Shown: positions 39,781-49,705 of the stretch, one piece after another
How positions within the stretch are numbered: position 1 is the first letter of the stretch
Layout: every line of letters begins with the position of its first letter
Source of the DNA: Ottowia massiliensis
GTDB lineage: Bacteria; Pseudomonadota; Gammaproteobacteria; Burkholderiales; Burkholderiaceae_C
Length of the DNA: 64,000 nucleotides
Reading direction: 5' to 3'
Assembly: GCF_900240305.1 (NCBI RefSeq)
Contig: NZ_LT964854.1
Location: 186,001 to 250,000 of the forward strand
The notes under the pieces: model-generated
What the model was told of the DNA's origin: nothing
The model's database searches: none
Seen by the model: only the letters and a program-made list of their open reading frames with translations
Made by a program: the position numbers and the translations under genes

Positions 39781-41304
39781 TCAATACACGTCGCGGCAGT
39801 AGCGTCTTTCGGCCAGCAAGGCATCCACGCGCTCGCTGCCCAGCGTCTGGCGCAGCACGGCATCCACGCCGGCGGCCATGCCAGAGAGGCTGCCGCACAC
39901 GTAAAGGGCGGCGCCTTCGTCCATCCACTGGCGCAAGGTGGCGGCTTCGCGCGCGAGCACGGTTTGCACGTAGGTTTTGGGCGCGCCGGGGGCGCTGTCG
40001 CGGGAGAAGGCGGCATCGACGCGCGGCAGGTGGCCGCTGGCTTGCCAGCGGGCGATTTGTTCGTGGCAGAGCCAGTCGTGCGCGGCGTTGCGTTCGCCGA
40101 AGATGAGCCAGTTGCGGTGCTGTCCGGCGGCTTCGCGCGCGTGCAGGTGGGCCAGCAGCCCGGCCAGGCCCACGCCGTTGCCGATGAGGATGAGCGCCCG
40201 CTCGGCGTTGCCGCCCAGGTGAAAACCGGCGTTGGCGCGCAGGCGCACGGGCAGCGTCTGGCCCGCTTGCAGCTCTTCGGTCAGCCAGGCGGAGCACAGG
40301 CCGGGGCTGCCGTCGGCGCGGTTTTGGCGGCGCACGAGCAGTTGCAGGCTGCCGCTTTGCGGGATAGAGGCGATGGAGTAGTCGCGCGGGTTTTTGACGT
40401 CAGCCGGGGGGGCGATTTGCGCCAGGTCGCCTGCTTCCCACGTCAGGCTGGCTCCGGCGGGGGCGGTCAGCTCCAGCAGCCAGACGGGGCTGCCTGCGCT
40501 GCCGGGGTTCAGGCGGGTTTTGGCGGCCAGTGTCCAGTCGTGCCAGCCGCCCGCTTCGCTGGGGCGTTCGGGTTGCCAGCGGGCCAGTTGCGCGGCGTCC
40601 AGCCCGAAGGCGGCGGCCAGTTGCTTGCGCCAGGCGGCCAGGGCGGCGTTCATTTCAAAGTCATCGGCGCTGTCGGCCTTGATGCAGGCAAACAGGCGCT
40701 GGCCGCCGCTGGAGGCCAGCCAGCCGTCGATGGCCTGGCCGAACTGGCAGAAGTTGTCGTAGCTGCTGTCGCCCAGCGCCAGCACGGCGTAGCGCAGGCC
40801 GTGCAGGGGCGGGTGCTGGCGCATGTGCTGTTTTTCAAAGGCCACGGCTTCGTCGGGCGGTTCGCCATCGCCATAGGTGCTGGCCACGATCAGCAGGCGG
40901 GCTGCGCGCCGCAGCGCATCGGCATCGAGCAGCGCCAGCGGCGCAGCTTGCGCGGCCTGGCCGCACGCTTGCAGCATGGCGGCGGTGTTTTTGGCCAGCG
41001 TCTGCGCCATGCCGGTCTGCGTGGCCCAGGCGACGAGCACGGGGGCGGCAGGCCGTTTCGCGTCTGTTTCCGTGCTTGTTCCCGCGTCCATTTCCACCGC
41101 CGCTTTCGCGCCTTCAAGGCCCGTCTGCGCACCCGCCAAAGCGCTGCCGCCCGCCTCGCTCATTTGCAAGGCCCGCGCCGCTTCCCCTGCTGCCACCTGC
41201 GCCCTGTGCCGATGCCGCTGCCATACGGCCAAGCACAGCAAAGCGTAGGCCGCCAGCGCGGCAAAGGTCAGGGTGTAGCGGAGGACTTCCGTGGAGGCAG
41301 GCAT
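39781..41304 (-). CDS. Membrane-anchored flavodoxin/NADPH-flavin reductase (CysJ-like)
   Basis: 507 residues from ATG 41304. One N-terminal membrane helix (LTFAALAAYALLCLAVW) is followed by a charged linker, a flavodoxin domain with ATQTGMAQTLAKNTA (FMN phosphate loop), STYGDGEPPD and LALGDSSYDNFCQFG. Next is a ferredoxin-reductase FAD domain with the RDYSIASIP motif, then the NADPH domain (LILIGNGVGLAGLLAHL, YVCGSLSGMAAGVDAVL). This architecture passes electrons NADPH to FAD to FMN to a partner. The insert domain of CysJ is short or missing. Such proteins sit beside PepSY or sulfite reductase partners elsewhere, but none is seen here. It is divergent from the Rhs gene across 72 bases. Confidence 0.88.
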   Translation of the reverse strand: MPASTEVLRYTLTFAALAAYALLCLAVWQRHRHRAQVAAGEAARALQMSEAGGSALAGAQTGLEGAKAAVEMDAGTSTETDAKRPAAPVLVAWATQTGMAQTLAKNTAAMLQACGQAAQAAPLALLDADALRRAARLLIVASTYGDGEPPDEAVAFEKQHMRQHPPLHGLRYAVLALGDSSYDNFCQFGQAIDGWLASSGGQRLFACIKADSADDFEMNAALAAWRKQLAAAFGLDAAQLARWQPERPSEAGGWHDWTLAAKTRLNPGSAGSPVWLLELTAPAGASLTWEAGDLAQIAPPADVKNPRDYSIASIPQSGSLQLLVRRQNRADGSPGLCSAWLTEELQAGQTLPVRLRANAGFHLGGNAERALILIGNGVGLAGLLAHLHAREAAGQHRNWLIFGERNAAHDWLCHEQIARWQASGHLPRVDAAFSRDSAPGAPKTYVQTVLAREAATLRQWMDEGAALYVCGSLSGMAAGVDAVLRQTLGSERVDALLAERRYCRDVY

Positions 41305-41376
41305 GGCAAAAAAGTAATGAAAAGAGTTGAGATTTCAGCCAAATTTTGATGCAATAAGAAAATGAGGTAACAAGTC

Positions 41377-43590
41377 ATGCACAACATGCCCAAATCCATG
41401 CAGCAAAAACAGCACGCCGCAGCCATTCTGGCGCAGCCGTCAAGGCTTGCGCAGCGCGCATGGCGAGGGCAGATGGCCTGTTTGGCGCTGGCGCTGCTGC
41501 CGCTGGCCGCCTGGGGGCAGACAGGTCCGTGGCTGCATGTGACTTTCACAATGGGCATGCACGCCGTGCCCTTGGGCGCTGCCGCCTGGCTGGCCGCATT
41601 GGCCGTGGCCGCTGCCGCCGTGCGGCGCGCTCGCAAGGGGCGCTGGCCCTCGGCAGGACTGGGCGGGCTGATGCTCATGGCGCTGCTGGCGGGCGCAGCC
41701 TGGCTGGCCGCCAGCCTGCATCACGCTCCGCAGGCGCTGGCGCAAGGCGCGCGCGCGTTTGCGCTGAGCACCAGCCCTGCCGATTGGCCGCTGTCCGCCG
41801 GGCAGAGCCAGCGCGTTGAGCTGCGCAACGAAACCGGGCATGCCATCACCCTGCAAACCATCGCCATCAGAGGCGATGCACAGGGGCGCTACGCCATTGA
41901 TGCCACCACTGCTGGCGCCTGTCAGAGCGGACAGACCCTGCAAGCAGGCCAGACCTGCCAGGTGGACGTGACCTACGCCGCCAGCCCGGCGCCCGGCCCA
42001 TCGCCTACCCCTTCCCCCACGCCTTCCCCGTCACCCTCTCCCACGCCCAGCCCCTCCCCCACTCCTTCTCCGGCGCCTTCGCCGGACACGCGCGCTGTTT
42101 CTCCGCTGGAGCCATCGGACCAGCCCCGTTTCATCAGCCAGCCTGTCCTGACGGCCAGCGTGGGCCAGCCTTGGCGCTATGCCGTGCGGGCCGTGGACGC
42201 GCAAGGCCAGCCGCTGGCCGTGCGGGCGGAGGCCGCGCAAGTCCCTGCGGGCCTGGTCATCAGCGGCGCGGCGGGCAGCCAGGAACTGGCCTATACGCCC
42301 GCAACGGCAGGCTGGCAGCCCATTGCCTTGCAGGCAAGCGACAGCGCGGGGCGTGTCGTGCGCCAGAGCTTCTGGCTGGGCATAAGCGACGACCGCCATT
42401 TGCCTGCCGATCCTGCCAAGCGGGCCACGCCGCTGCCGCCGCAAGTCATCACGCCTTTTGATGAAGGCACGCGCTTTCTCTACACCGGCAGCGATTCCAT
42501 CCAGCAGGGTATGGCCGATGGCGCCATCCGGCCCATGCTGGCCGCCGTGCTGCGCGGGCAAGTCAAGAGCCGCAGCGGCCAGCCTCTGCCGGGCGTGACC
42601 GTGCGCGTGCAGGGCCATCCTGAATACGGCCACACCCGCACCCGCGCTGACGGCTGGTTTGACCTGGCCGTCAATGGCGGCGGCTGGCTCACCTTGCACT
42701 ACGAGAAAACCGGCTATGCCAGCGCCCAGCGCAAAGTGCACACGCCCTGGCGCGACTGGGCCGTGGCCGATGACGTCACCCTCATTCCCACGGACGGGCA
42801 ATATGCCGTCATCGACCTGACGCGCCCCGCCTTGCAGGCCTATTGGGGCAATGAAGTGCAGGACGGACGCGGCAAGCGGCGCGCCGCCGTCATCTTCCCG
42901 GCTGGCGTGCAGGCCGAAGCTGAAATGCCTGACGGCAGCACGCACGCGCTGCCGCAGCTGACCGTGCGCGTGAGCGAATACACCGTAGGCGACAGCGGCC
43001 CGCAAGCCATGCCGGCGGCGCTGCCCGCCAGCGTGGGCTACACATGGGCAGCCGACTTTGCGGTGGACGAGGCCCGTGCGCTGGGCGCGCGCCATGTGCG
43101 TTTCAACCGGCCCGTCTACACCTACGTCAGCAACTTCATTGGCGCGCCCGTGGGCACGGCCGTGCCTGCGGGCTGGTACGACTTTGAGCGAACGGCCTGG
43201 ATTGGATCGGACAACGGCCGCGTGATTGAAATCCTCTCCGCGCAGGGCGGCAAGGCGCAGGTGCGCGTGACAGTGGCGCGCCGCGCCGCCACGGCGGCGG
43301 AACTGGCTGAACTGGGCTTCACGGACGACGAATTGCAGACGCTGGCGCGGCTTTATGCGCCCGGCGAGCAGCTCTGGCGCACGCCCATGCGGCACTTCAC
43401 GCCCTGGGACTTCAACTGGCCCTGGGGGCCGCCTGATGGCGCCGCGCCGCCGCCAGGAGGCAATGGCGGTGGCGGCGGTGGCGGCGGCAAGGGGGGCGGG
43501 GGGGGGGGCGGCTCCTGTTATAACACTTGTGCGGCCGGGTATATAAAGGGGTGGATGATACGTCGTATCTGCCTTAATTATCACATTTAG
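41377..43590 (+). CDS. Rhs/teneurin-like polymorphic toxin, N-terminal part (interrupted by assembly gap)
   Basis: From ATG 41377. A hydrophobic segment (MACLALALLPLAAWG) and another (GLGGLMLMALLAGAAWLAA) suggest secretion or membrane anchoring. Then a choice-of-anchor-like domain (SAGQSQRVELRNETG, CQVDVTYAAS), a Pro/Ser/Thr linker (about 203-235), an Ig/cadherin-like domain, a carboxypeptidase-regulatory-like fold (LRGQVKSRSGQPLPGVTV) and a long beta region with VIFPAGVQAEAEMPDG. It ends in a poly-Gly run (43464-43511). The 26 codons after that run (SCYNTCAAGY onward, AT-rich) look foreign. The poly-Gly run resumes after the N-gap in the other piece, so both pieces are surely one gene. Confidence 0.85.
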   Translation: MHNMPKSMQQKQHAAAILAQPSRLAQRAWRGQMACLALALLPLAAWGQTGPWLHVTFTMGMHAVPLGAAAWLAALAVAAAAVRRARKGRWPSAGLGGLMLMALLAGAAWLAASLHHAPQALAQGARAFALSTSPADWPLSAGQSQRVELRNETGHAITLQTIAIRGDAQGRYAIDATTAGACQSGQTLQAGQTCQVDVTYAASPAPGPSPTPSPTPSPSPSPTPSPSPTPSPAPSPDTRAVSPLEPSDQPRFISQPVLTASVGQPWRYAVRAVDAQGQPLAVRAEAAQVPAGLVISGAAGSQELAYTPATAGWQPIALQASDSAGRVVRQSFWLGISDDRHLPADPAKRATPLPPQVITPFDEGTRFLYTGSDSIQQGMADGAIRPMLAAVLRGQVKSRSGQPLPGVTVRVQGHPEYGHTRTRADGWFDLAVNGGGWLTLHYEKTGYASAQRKVHTPWRDWAVADDVTLIPTDGQYAVIDLTRPALQAYWGNEVQDGRGKRRAAVIFPAGVQAEAEMPDGSTHALPQLTVRVSEYTVGDSGPQAMPAALPASVGYTWAADFAVDEARALGARHVRFNRPVYTYVSNFIGAPVGTAVPAGWYDFERTAWIGSDNGRVIEILSAQGGKAQVRVTVARRAATAAELAELGFTDDELQTLARLYAPGEQLWRTPMRHFTPWDFNWPWGPPDGAAPPPGGNGGGGGGGGKGGGGGGGSCYNTCAAGYIKGWMIRRICLNYHI

Positions 43591-43650
43591 TATTAACGCT
43601 ATCAATATGGATAGAACGATAGACTAAGGCAAGGNNNNNNNNNNNNNNNN
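43512..43650. other. AT-rich foreign segment and N-gap inside the Rhs gene
   Basis: About 123 bases (43512-43634) unlike the GC-rich coding sequence on either side, then 16 Ns. The poly-Gly coding repeat breaks off at 43511 and restarts at 43652. This is most simply a contig end with a chimeric or unrelated tail. Confidence 0.7.
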
Positions 43651-43651
43651 C

Positions 43652-46600
43652 GGCGGTGGTGGCGGCGGTGGTGGTGGCGGTGGTGGTGGCGGCGGCGACG
43701 GACCGGGCGGCGGCTGCACGATAAGCCCCTGCCCTGACGACAAGGAGCAAACCGAAGAAGACCCGCCCGGCGAAGAGGAGCAGGACGTGGAATGCGGCTG
43801 CGACATCTTCATCAAGCAGCGCGCGGTGGGCCAGGGCATCGACATTCCCGGCTCGCCTCTGGGCCTGTACTACCGCAGTGACCGGCGGCTGGACCAGGGC
43901 CGCCCGCCCATTGCGCCAGCCGTAGTCAAAACCCGCATCAAAGAGCGCTCAGCCGCCCTGCACGCCCGGCTGCATGAAGCGCGCGTGCGGCAGGTGCTGG
44001 CAGGGCGCGTGTTTGACAAGCGCTGGAGCCGCAGCGCCCTGGCCGCCGCTGCGGAAACTGATGCCATTGAGTGGGACGGCACTGATGCCTATGGCCGCTC
44101 CGTGCCCTCGGGCCGCCTGCAAACGAGCCTGACCTACAACTACGAAGCCGTTTACTACGGCACGCCCGCGCAAATGGAGCAGGCTTTCGAGAACCTGCAA
44201 CGATCCGCTGGCGGCGCGTCCATGACATTCAGCAGCCCCGTCCTGGCACAGCCGACCTTTATTGGCCTGACCCGCACCAGCCCTGAACGCATCATCAAGG
44301 CCCCTCCAGAAAAAAGCCTGGACGTGGCGCAGGCCAACGCAGGCGGCTGGGCGCTGCGCGGCTTGCGCCTGTACGACCCGGACAAGTCCATCCTGCACGA
44401 CTCAGGCGCGCGCCAGACGCTGGCAGCCAGCCTGCCCCTGGGCATGCAGCCAGCTGGCGCCCGCGTGAATCCGGCCGCACACCTGCTGCTTCTGGCCGAT
44501 GGCCGCCTGCTGCAAACCAGCGGCCACCAGATCCTGGTGCACGCCAGCATTGACGACGCCAACCCGGCCGTCTTCGCTGGCCAGCCGCAGGCTGGCTTCG
44601 CGGGCGATGGCGGCCCCGCTGCGCAGGCCCTGCTTAACAACCCCGGCGCCATGACGCAAGCCGCTGACGGCAGCATCTACGTGGTGGATACGGACAACAT
44701 GCGCCTGCGCCGCATCACGCCGGACGGCCTCATCCACACCGTGGCTGGCAACGGGAAACAGCCAACCGCCCTGGAAGCCGGCGGACAGCCCGTGCCCGCC
44801 CTGCAAGCCAGCCTGCAACTGAAATCACTGGCCGCCCTGCCGGACATGAGCCTGCTGGCCGTGACGGCAGTGGGCGAACTGGCGCACCTGTCGCCTTCAG
44901 GCATGGTCCGCCTGATCCGCACAGGCATTCCGCGTCTTGAGAACGTCGTGGCCACCCCAACGGGGCAGGCCTGGGTCATTGGCGGCGAGCAGCTGCACCT
45001 GTTCACGGCCCACGGCACCTTGCAGCCCGTGCCCGGACGGCAGGCCGACCCCTTCGTTAGCGCCGCCGCGCCGGACGGCAGCCTGCTCACCCGGCTGGGC
45101 GACTCCATCTGGCTCATCCACCCCAGCGGCCAAGCCAGCCACTTCGTCAATTACCAGAAGCTGCTGCCCGGCACACAGCTGCGCGCGCTGCCGGGCTACA
45201 TCCCCTCCATCGGCCTGGTGGGCCTGGGCTGGCTAGGGGATCTGCTGCGCCTGTCCGCAGGCCAGCCCTGGTTCACCGGCCAGCCGCTCTACACCCTCTC
45301 GCGGCCAGACGGTCTGCGCTATGAAGAGTTCTCCGCCCAGGGCCTGCCCCTGACCGTGCGCCACGCCTTCACCGCAGAAAAGCAGGCCACCTATCACTAC
45401 GACGCCGCCCGCCACCTCACCGCCATTGAAGACGCCTTTGGCAACACGGCGCGCTATGAGCGCGATGCGCAGGGGCGTCTGGTGCGCATCACGGGCGCAC
45501 AAGGGCAAATCACCACCCTGGCCTACAACGCACAGGGCCTGCTTGAGCGCGTGAGCCTGCCTGGCGGCGTGGAGCACCGCATGCGCTATGACGCGCGCGG
45601 CCTGCTCACCGAATACCGCAACCCCCATGGCCATGCCGAGCGCTTTGCCTACGACGCGCAGGGCAAGCTCACCAGCAATCTGGCGGCCGACGGCTTTGGC
45701 TGGCAGCTGCAAGAAGCAGGCGAAGGCGCCGTGCGCGCCACCACCGCGCTGGGCCACAGCAAAACCATCAGGCAGGCCTTGGACGCAGACGGCGCGCTCG
45801 TCAAGACCGAAACCGGCTTTGACGGCCTGCAAACTGCGCACAGCACCAATCTGTCTGACGGCAGCAGCGCCACCGACTACCCCGGCGGCATCCGCGCCAG
45901 CCTTACCCAGACCAGCCATCCCGTCTTCGGCGCCTTTGCCCCCGCGCACGGCAGCGTCATCAACGGCAGCGACTGGCGCGTCTCCTCCGGCCAGAGCCTG
46001 AGCCAGGCCTGGAACGGCCACCGCTACACCGCCTGGCGGCAGGTGCAGGAGAGCAACGGCGCGTACACCACGGCCGAGCTGATGAACCGGGGCCTGCCCA
46101 CGCTTGAAATCACCCACTCCAGCGGCCAGTGGCAGAAGGTGCGCTACACGCCGCACATGCAACCGGCCAGCATGAGCGACTCAGCCGGTGCGCGCATTGA
46201 CTACGAATACACCCCGCGCGGGCAGCTGTCGCGCGCCACGGCCAGCGCCAGCGGCCTGCCCGGGCGCGCCACCGAATACGCCTGGCATGCGCCAGGCAGC
46301 GCGGGCGCAGGCCAGCTGGCTGCCGTCACCAACGCGCTGGGCCAGCAAAGCCGCTTTGAATACGACGCTGCCGGGCATCTGGCGCGCCACACCCTGCCCG
46401 ATGGCCGCGCCGTGCGCTACGAGCGCGATGCCGCAGGCCGGATCACTGCCCTGCTTACGCCCGCTGGTGCGCGCCACAGCTTCGAGTGGGACGCAGCCAG
46501 CCAGCCCGCTGCCTATCAAGCCCCGGCCAACCCGGCCCATGGCGGCGGCCAAAGCGCCACCCGCTGGCGCTACGACAAAGAGCGCAAGCTGCAATCCATC

Positions 46601-48694
46601 ACCCGCCCCGGCGGCCAGCAGGTGGCTTTCAGCTATGACGATGCCGCGCGCCTGTCCGCCACCACGGCCGATGGCCGCGCCACGCGCCGCATCTACAACG
46701 CCCAGGGCCAGCTGCAGGCCCTGCAGCAAGACAGCCAGCGCCTGGACATCACCCGCGCGGACGGCCTGCCTGTCGGCCAGCGCTGGAGCGGCCCGCTGCA
46801 AGCGGCCATCACGGCGCAGCTGGACAGCCGCGCCCGCCCCACGCGCCTGACAGTCAGCGCTGGCGGCCAAAGCCGGCAGCTGCCCGTCTCCATTGACGCC
46901 GCAGGCCGCGCCAGCGCCATCGGCCCCTTGAGCCTGGTGCGCAACGGCGACACCGGCCAGATCGCCGCCGTCTGGCTGGGCCAGCATTACGCCCTCAGCC
47001 TTGAGCACAACGCCTTTGGCGAGACGGTCTCCAGCCGCGTCATTGGCCAGGCCAGCCAGGCCGATGCCAGCGAACAAGCCTCACGCGCGGCCGCACAGGC
47101 CAAGCTGCACCAGCTGCACCAGGCGCTGCAGCAGCAAATCAGCCAAATGGACACCTGCCGCCTGCGGGCCTGGCGCAGGCCCGATCACAGTGTGGAAGTG
47201 CCCGTCTGGCAGAACATCTACGACCACGCGGGCTTGAGCGAGAGTGAGCGCGCGGCCAACACCGCCCGCTGGGGCCAGCCCCTGCCTTTGCAGCCCGAGC
47301 TGTGCCTGATGGCCGTCAGCGGCCGCCTGCAAGAAATGGCCAGTGGCCTGCAATACCCAAGCGCCGACTACCCCGCCCTCATCGCGCAGCTGGCCGAGCT
47401 TGAAGCGGCCACCGCTGGCGGCGCTCCTTCCACTGCCGCGCTCTGGCCCGATCCGCCTGCCGCTGGCTTGCTGACCAACGCCGCCAGCTACAACAGCCCG
47501 GCCATCAAGGCTCTCTACGGCCAGGCGCGCCAGATGCTGCAAGCCTTGCAGCAAAGCGCCTATCGCTGGCGCTTTGAAGCGGCCTTGAGCTACGAGCGCG
47601 ACGCACTGGGCCGCATCACCGGGCAAACCCAAACCGGCCCTACAGGCCAGCGCCAGCACTACTACGAATACGACAGCGCCGGGCGGCTGACCAAGCACAC
47701 GCAGCAAGAAGACCAGCAACCCGGGCAAAGCACCGAATGGCGCTACGACGCCAACGGCAACCGCACGCATGAAAACGGCCAGCTCATTGCCCGCTACGAC
47801 AGCCAGGACCGGCTGCTGCAATGGAAAGACAACACCTACGCCTACAGCGAAGCCGGAGACCTGCAAGAAAAAACCACGCCGCAAGGCGCCACCCGCTACG
47901 CCTACGACAGCCTGGGCAACCTGCGCTTGGTCACCCTGCCCGATGGCGCGCAAATCGAATACCTGATCGACCCGCTCAACCGGCGCATAGGCAAAAAGAA
48001 GAACGGCCAGCTGCAATACGGGCTGATCTACCAGGACAGCCTGCGCCCCATAGCCGATACGGATGAGAACGGGAAACTGCGAAGCATCTACCTGTACGCA
48101 GACAAAGGCAACGCGCCCACGGCCATGCTCAGGGCAGACAAGAGCTACCTGATCATCAGCGACCACCTGGGCAGCGTGCGGCAAGTCATCGACACGCAAA
48201 CGGGAGAAATTGCGCAGCAGCTGGACTATGACGCCTGGGGGAGGGTTATTGAAGACAGCAGGCCGGGCTTTCAGCCGTTTGGCTTTGCTGGCGGCCTGCA
48301 TGACCCGGACACGCAGCTGACGCGCTTTGGCGCGCGCGACTATGACGCAGAAACGGGAAGATGGACAGCCAAGGATCCCATTCTCTTTGACGGCGGCGAT
48401 TCGAATCTTTATGGGTATGTCTTGCAGGATCCGGTGAATCTGATTGATCGCAGTGGAAAGAATCCTGCTGCGGCAGTCGGTATCGCCATAAGAATTGCGG
48501 GAGGAGCTGCTGCATCTAATGGAGTTCGACAAGCGACCGTCCGTTGGGTAGGTCCGAGGATCGGAAATATTGTGGCTTGTTTGGCGATAGGGGCTTGTTC
48601 TTTCAATGAACAAGCTTCTGATGAATCTTCTGATATAGAACAAGAAGCAGAAAGTTTTCCTGATCCCAATGAAGTAATTCCGGGAGGACCATGA
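43652..48694 (+). CDS. Rhs/teneurin-like polymorphic toxin, core and C-terminal part
   Basis: Open from the gap; the ATG at 43787 is internal. Order: poly-Gly and acidic Cys-containing linker (CTISPCPDDKEQTEED), the DIPGSPLGLYYRSDRRLDQG start of the Rhs region, NHL-like propeller repeats (about 44470-45150: AADGSIYVVDTDNMRLRRIT), then dozens of YD/Rhs repeats (ARYERDAQGRLVRITG, LLTEYRNPHGHAERF) that form the toxin-enclosing shell. The core ends at the associated-core motif with ARDYDAETGRWTAKDP and YGYVLQDPVNLIDRSG. Beyond that is a tip of about 85 residues with a hydrophobic helix and acidic end, stopped by TGA at 48692. Low GC begins exactly at the tip. Confidence 0.88.
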   Translation, partial: GGGGGGGGGGGGGGGDGPGGGCTISPCPDDKEQTEEDPPGEEEQDVECGCDIFIKQRAVGQGIDIPGSPLGLYYRSDRRLDQGRPPIAPAVVKTRIKERSAALHARLHEARVRQVLAGRVFDKRWSRSALAAAAETDAIEWDGTDAYGRSVPSGRLQTSLTYNYEAVYYGTPAQMEQAFENLQRSAGGASMTFSSPVLAQPTFIGLTRTSPERIIKAPPEKSLDVAQANAGGWALRGLRLYDPDKSILHDSGARQTLAASLPLGMQPAGARVNPAAHLLLLADGRLLQTSGHQILVHASIDDANPAVFAGQPQAGFAGDGGPAAQALLNNPGAMTQAADGSIYVVDTDNMRLRRITPDGLIHTVAGNGKQPTALEAGGQPVPALQASLQLKSLAALPDMSLLAVTAVGELAHLSPSGMVRLIRTGIPRLENVVATPTGQAWVIGGEQLHLFTAHGTLQPVPGRQADPFVSAAAPDGSLLTRLGDSIWLIHPSGQASHFVNYQKLLPGTQLRALPGYIPSIGLVGLGWLGDLLRLSAGQPWFTGQPLYTLSRPDGLRYEEFSAQGLPLTVRHAFTAEKQATYHYDAARHLTAIEDAFGNTARYERDAQGRLVRITGAQGQITTLAYNAQGLLERVSLPGGVEHRMRYDARGLLTEYRNPHGHAERFAYDAQGKLTSNLAADGFGWQLQEAGEGAVRATTALGHSKTIRQALDADGALVKTETGFDGLQTAHSTNLSDGSSATDYPGGIRASLTQTSHPVFGAFAPAHGSVINGSDWRVSSGQSLSQAWNGHRYTAWRQVQESNGAYTTAELMNRGLPTLEITHSSGQWQKVRYTPHMQPASMSDSAGARIDYEYTPRGQLSRATASASGLPGRATEYAWHAPGSAGAGQLAAVTNALGQQSRFEYDAAGHLARHTLPDGRAVRYERDAAGRITALLTPAGARHSFEWDAASQPAAYQAPANPAHGGGQSATRWRYDKERKLQSITRPGGQQVAFSYDDAARLSATTADGRATRRIYNAQGQLQALQQDSQRLDITRADGLPVGQRWSGPLQAAITAQLDSRARPTRLTVSAGGQSRQLPVSIDAAGRASAIGPLSLVRNGDTGQIAAVWLGQHYALSLEHNAFGETVSSRVIGQASQADASEQASRAAAQAKLHQLHQALQQQISQMDTCRLRAWRRPDHSVEVPVWQNIYDHAGLSESERAANTARWGQPLPLQPELCLMAVSGRLQEMASGLQYPSADYPALIAQLAELEAATAGGAPSTAALWPDPPAAGLLTNAASYNSPAIKALYGQARQMLQALQQSAYRWRFEAALSYERDALGRITGQTQTGPTGQRQHYYEYDSAGRLTKHTQQEDQQPGQSTEWRYDANGNRTHENGQLIARYDSQDRLLQWKDNTYAYSEAGDLQEKTTPQGATRYAYDSLGNLRLVTLPDGAQIEYLIDPLNRRIGKKKNGQLQYGLIYQDSLRPIADTDENGKLRSIYLYADKGNAPTAMLRADKSYLIISDHLGSVRQVIDTQTGEIAQQLDYDAWGRVIEDSRPGFQPFGFAGGLHDPDTQLTRFGARDYDAETGRWTAKDPILFDGGDSNLYGYVLQDPVNLIDRSGKNPAAAVGIAIRIAGGAAASNGVRQATVRWVGPRIGNIVACLAIGACSFNEQASDESSDIEQEAESFPDPNEVIPGGP

Positions 48695-48919
48695 ACACCA
48701 AATCCAGATAATCGAATAGGGAATTTCTTGGGACCAAAAGCAGAAAAAGGGGGGAGATCCCAATGTCAATGGGTTCCTCCTGAACAACAAGGAGGGCCCG
48801 CCGGAAGTAAAGGTTATTGGAAAGTTAATGAACCTGGTCAAAGAGGATGGAATAGATTTGACCAACTGGGACGTCCGATTACCCCAGAACAGGCACATCC
48901 GGGGCATCTAATAAAATAG
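48695..48919 (+). pseudogene. Rhs toxin tip C-terminus, cut off by an in-frame stop
   Basis: The Rhs frame continues past TGA 48692-48694 without shift: TPNPDNRIGNFLGPKAEKGG, then QGGPAGSKGYWKVNEPGQRG and RFDQLGRPITPEQAHPG, ending at TAG 48919. The ATG at 48728 is in this frame. Gly, Trp and His-rich ends of this kind are common in toxin tips of Rhs and CDI proteins. One base change (for example CGA to TGA) explains the break. I cannot name the toxin family. Confidence 0.7.
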
Positions 48920-48929
48920 CGTCAAAAAA

Positions 48930-49613
48930 TTGTTTTGGCTGGAAGTATGGCTGCACAAGACATTGGATCAATACAATTGTTTATGTGCATTCCTGCAAAA
49001 TTGCGAATTGGAGAATTCATCAATTGAATTAATAGTTCGCACGAAGGTTTGCGACACACTCTGGGATATTATTATGCATGCAGAAAGGGAAGAGATGAAT
49101 TCATCAATATTAATGAAAGAATTGCAATTAAAAATAGGAAAATGGAGGGAGGTTACTTCATTTTATCCAGAATATAATTTATGCCTTTCTCTGAATACAG
49201 GCGCCGACGCATTAAAATTATATAATTTATCACATATTGTTGCAAAATGGCTTTCAATTGATAATTTTTTTATTATTCAAATAGACAATTCAACTTGTGC
49301 GAGTAGTGATGAAATAGATATTATTGACACAATCTCTCAAGGCGAAATCAATCGGGCCTTTTTTGAAAAAAGATCGCCGATGATTATAAATGGTTCAAAT
49401 GTACGCAAGAATTGTGTATTGCTTGCTATGTTGATATATTTTTCTATAATATTTTCGTGGCATATATATTTTATTCCTGATACTTCTTTTAAAGGGAAAA
49501 GAGTTGCAGTATTAGATGGGATGCTTTGTTTTTTTGGTGATTCAACCATATTGAATGATGCAAAACTACTATTAGATAAAATTAAAAATAATCCCTATAT
49601 GATTGATTTGTAA
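48930..49613 (+). CDS. Putative immunity protein 1
   Basis: 227 residues, AT-rich, 10 bases after the toxin tip end; the only early start is TTG at 48930, so the N-terminus is unsure. It begins MFWLEVWLHKTLDQYN and has one probable membrane helix (NCVLLAMLIYFSIIFSWHIYFI) in the last third, then GDSTILNDAKLLLDKI. Position, size and base composition fit an immunity protein for the Rhs tip. No family recognised. Confidence 0.6.
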   Translation: MFWLEVWLHKTLDQYNCLCAFLQNCELENSSIELIVRTKVCDTLWDIIMHAEREEMNSSILMKELQLKIGKWREVTSFYPEYNLCLSLNTGADALKLYNLSHIVAKWLSIDNFFIIQIDNSTCASSDEIDIIDTISQGEINRAFFEKRSPMIINGSNVRKNCVLLAMLIYFSIIFSWHIYFIPDTSFKGKRVAVLDGMLCFFGDSTILNDAKLLLDKIKNNPYMIDL

Positions 49614-49705
49614 TGCTTAATATGTGTTTGCGTTGCATGATTTTATTAATCAAATAGTCAGCAAAAAGATGGTGTCATGTTAATGATTAAACAAACCATT
49701 GTTAG

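Noticed and set aside
42031..43605. Minus-strand frame of 524 codons across the Rhs N-terminal part
   Set aside because: Shadow of the Rhs coding strand; its residues are biased and it crosses the foreign tail at the gap.
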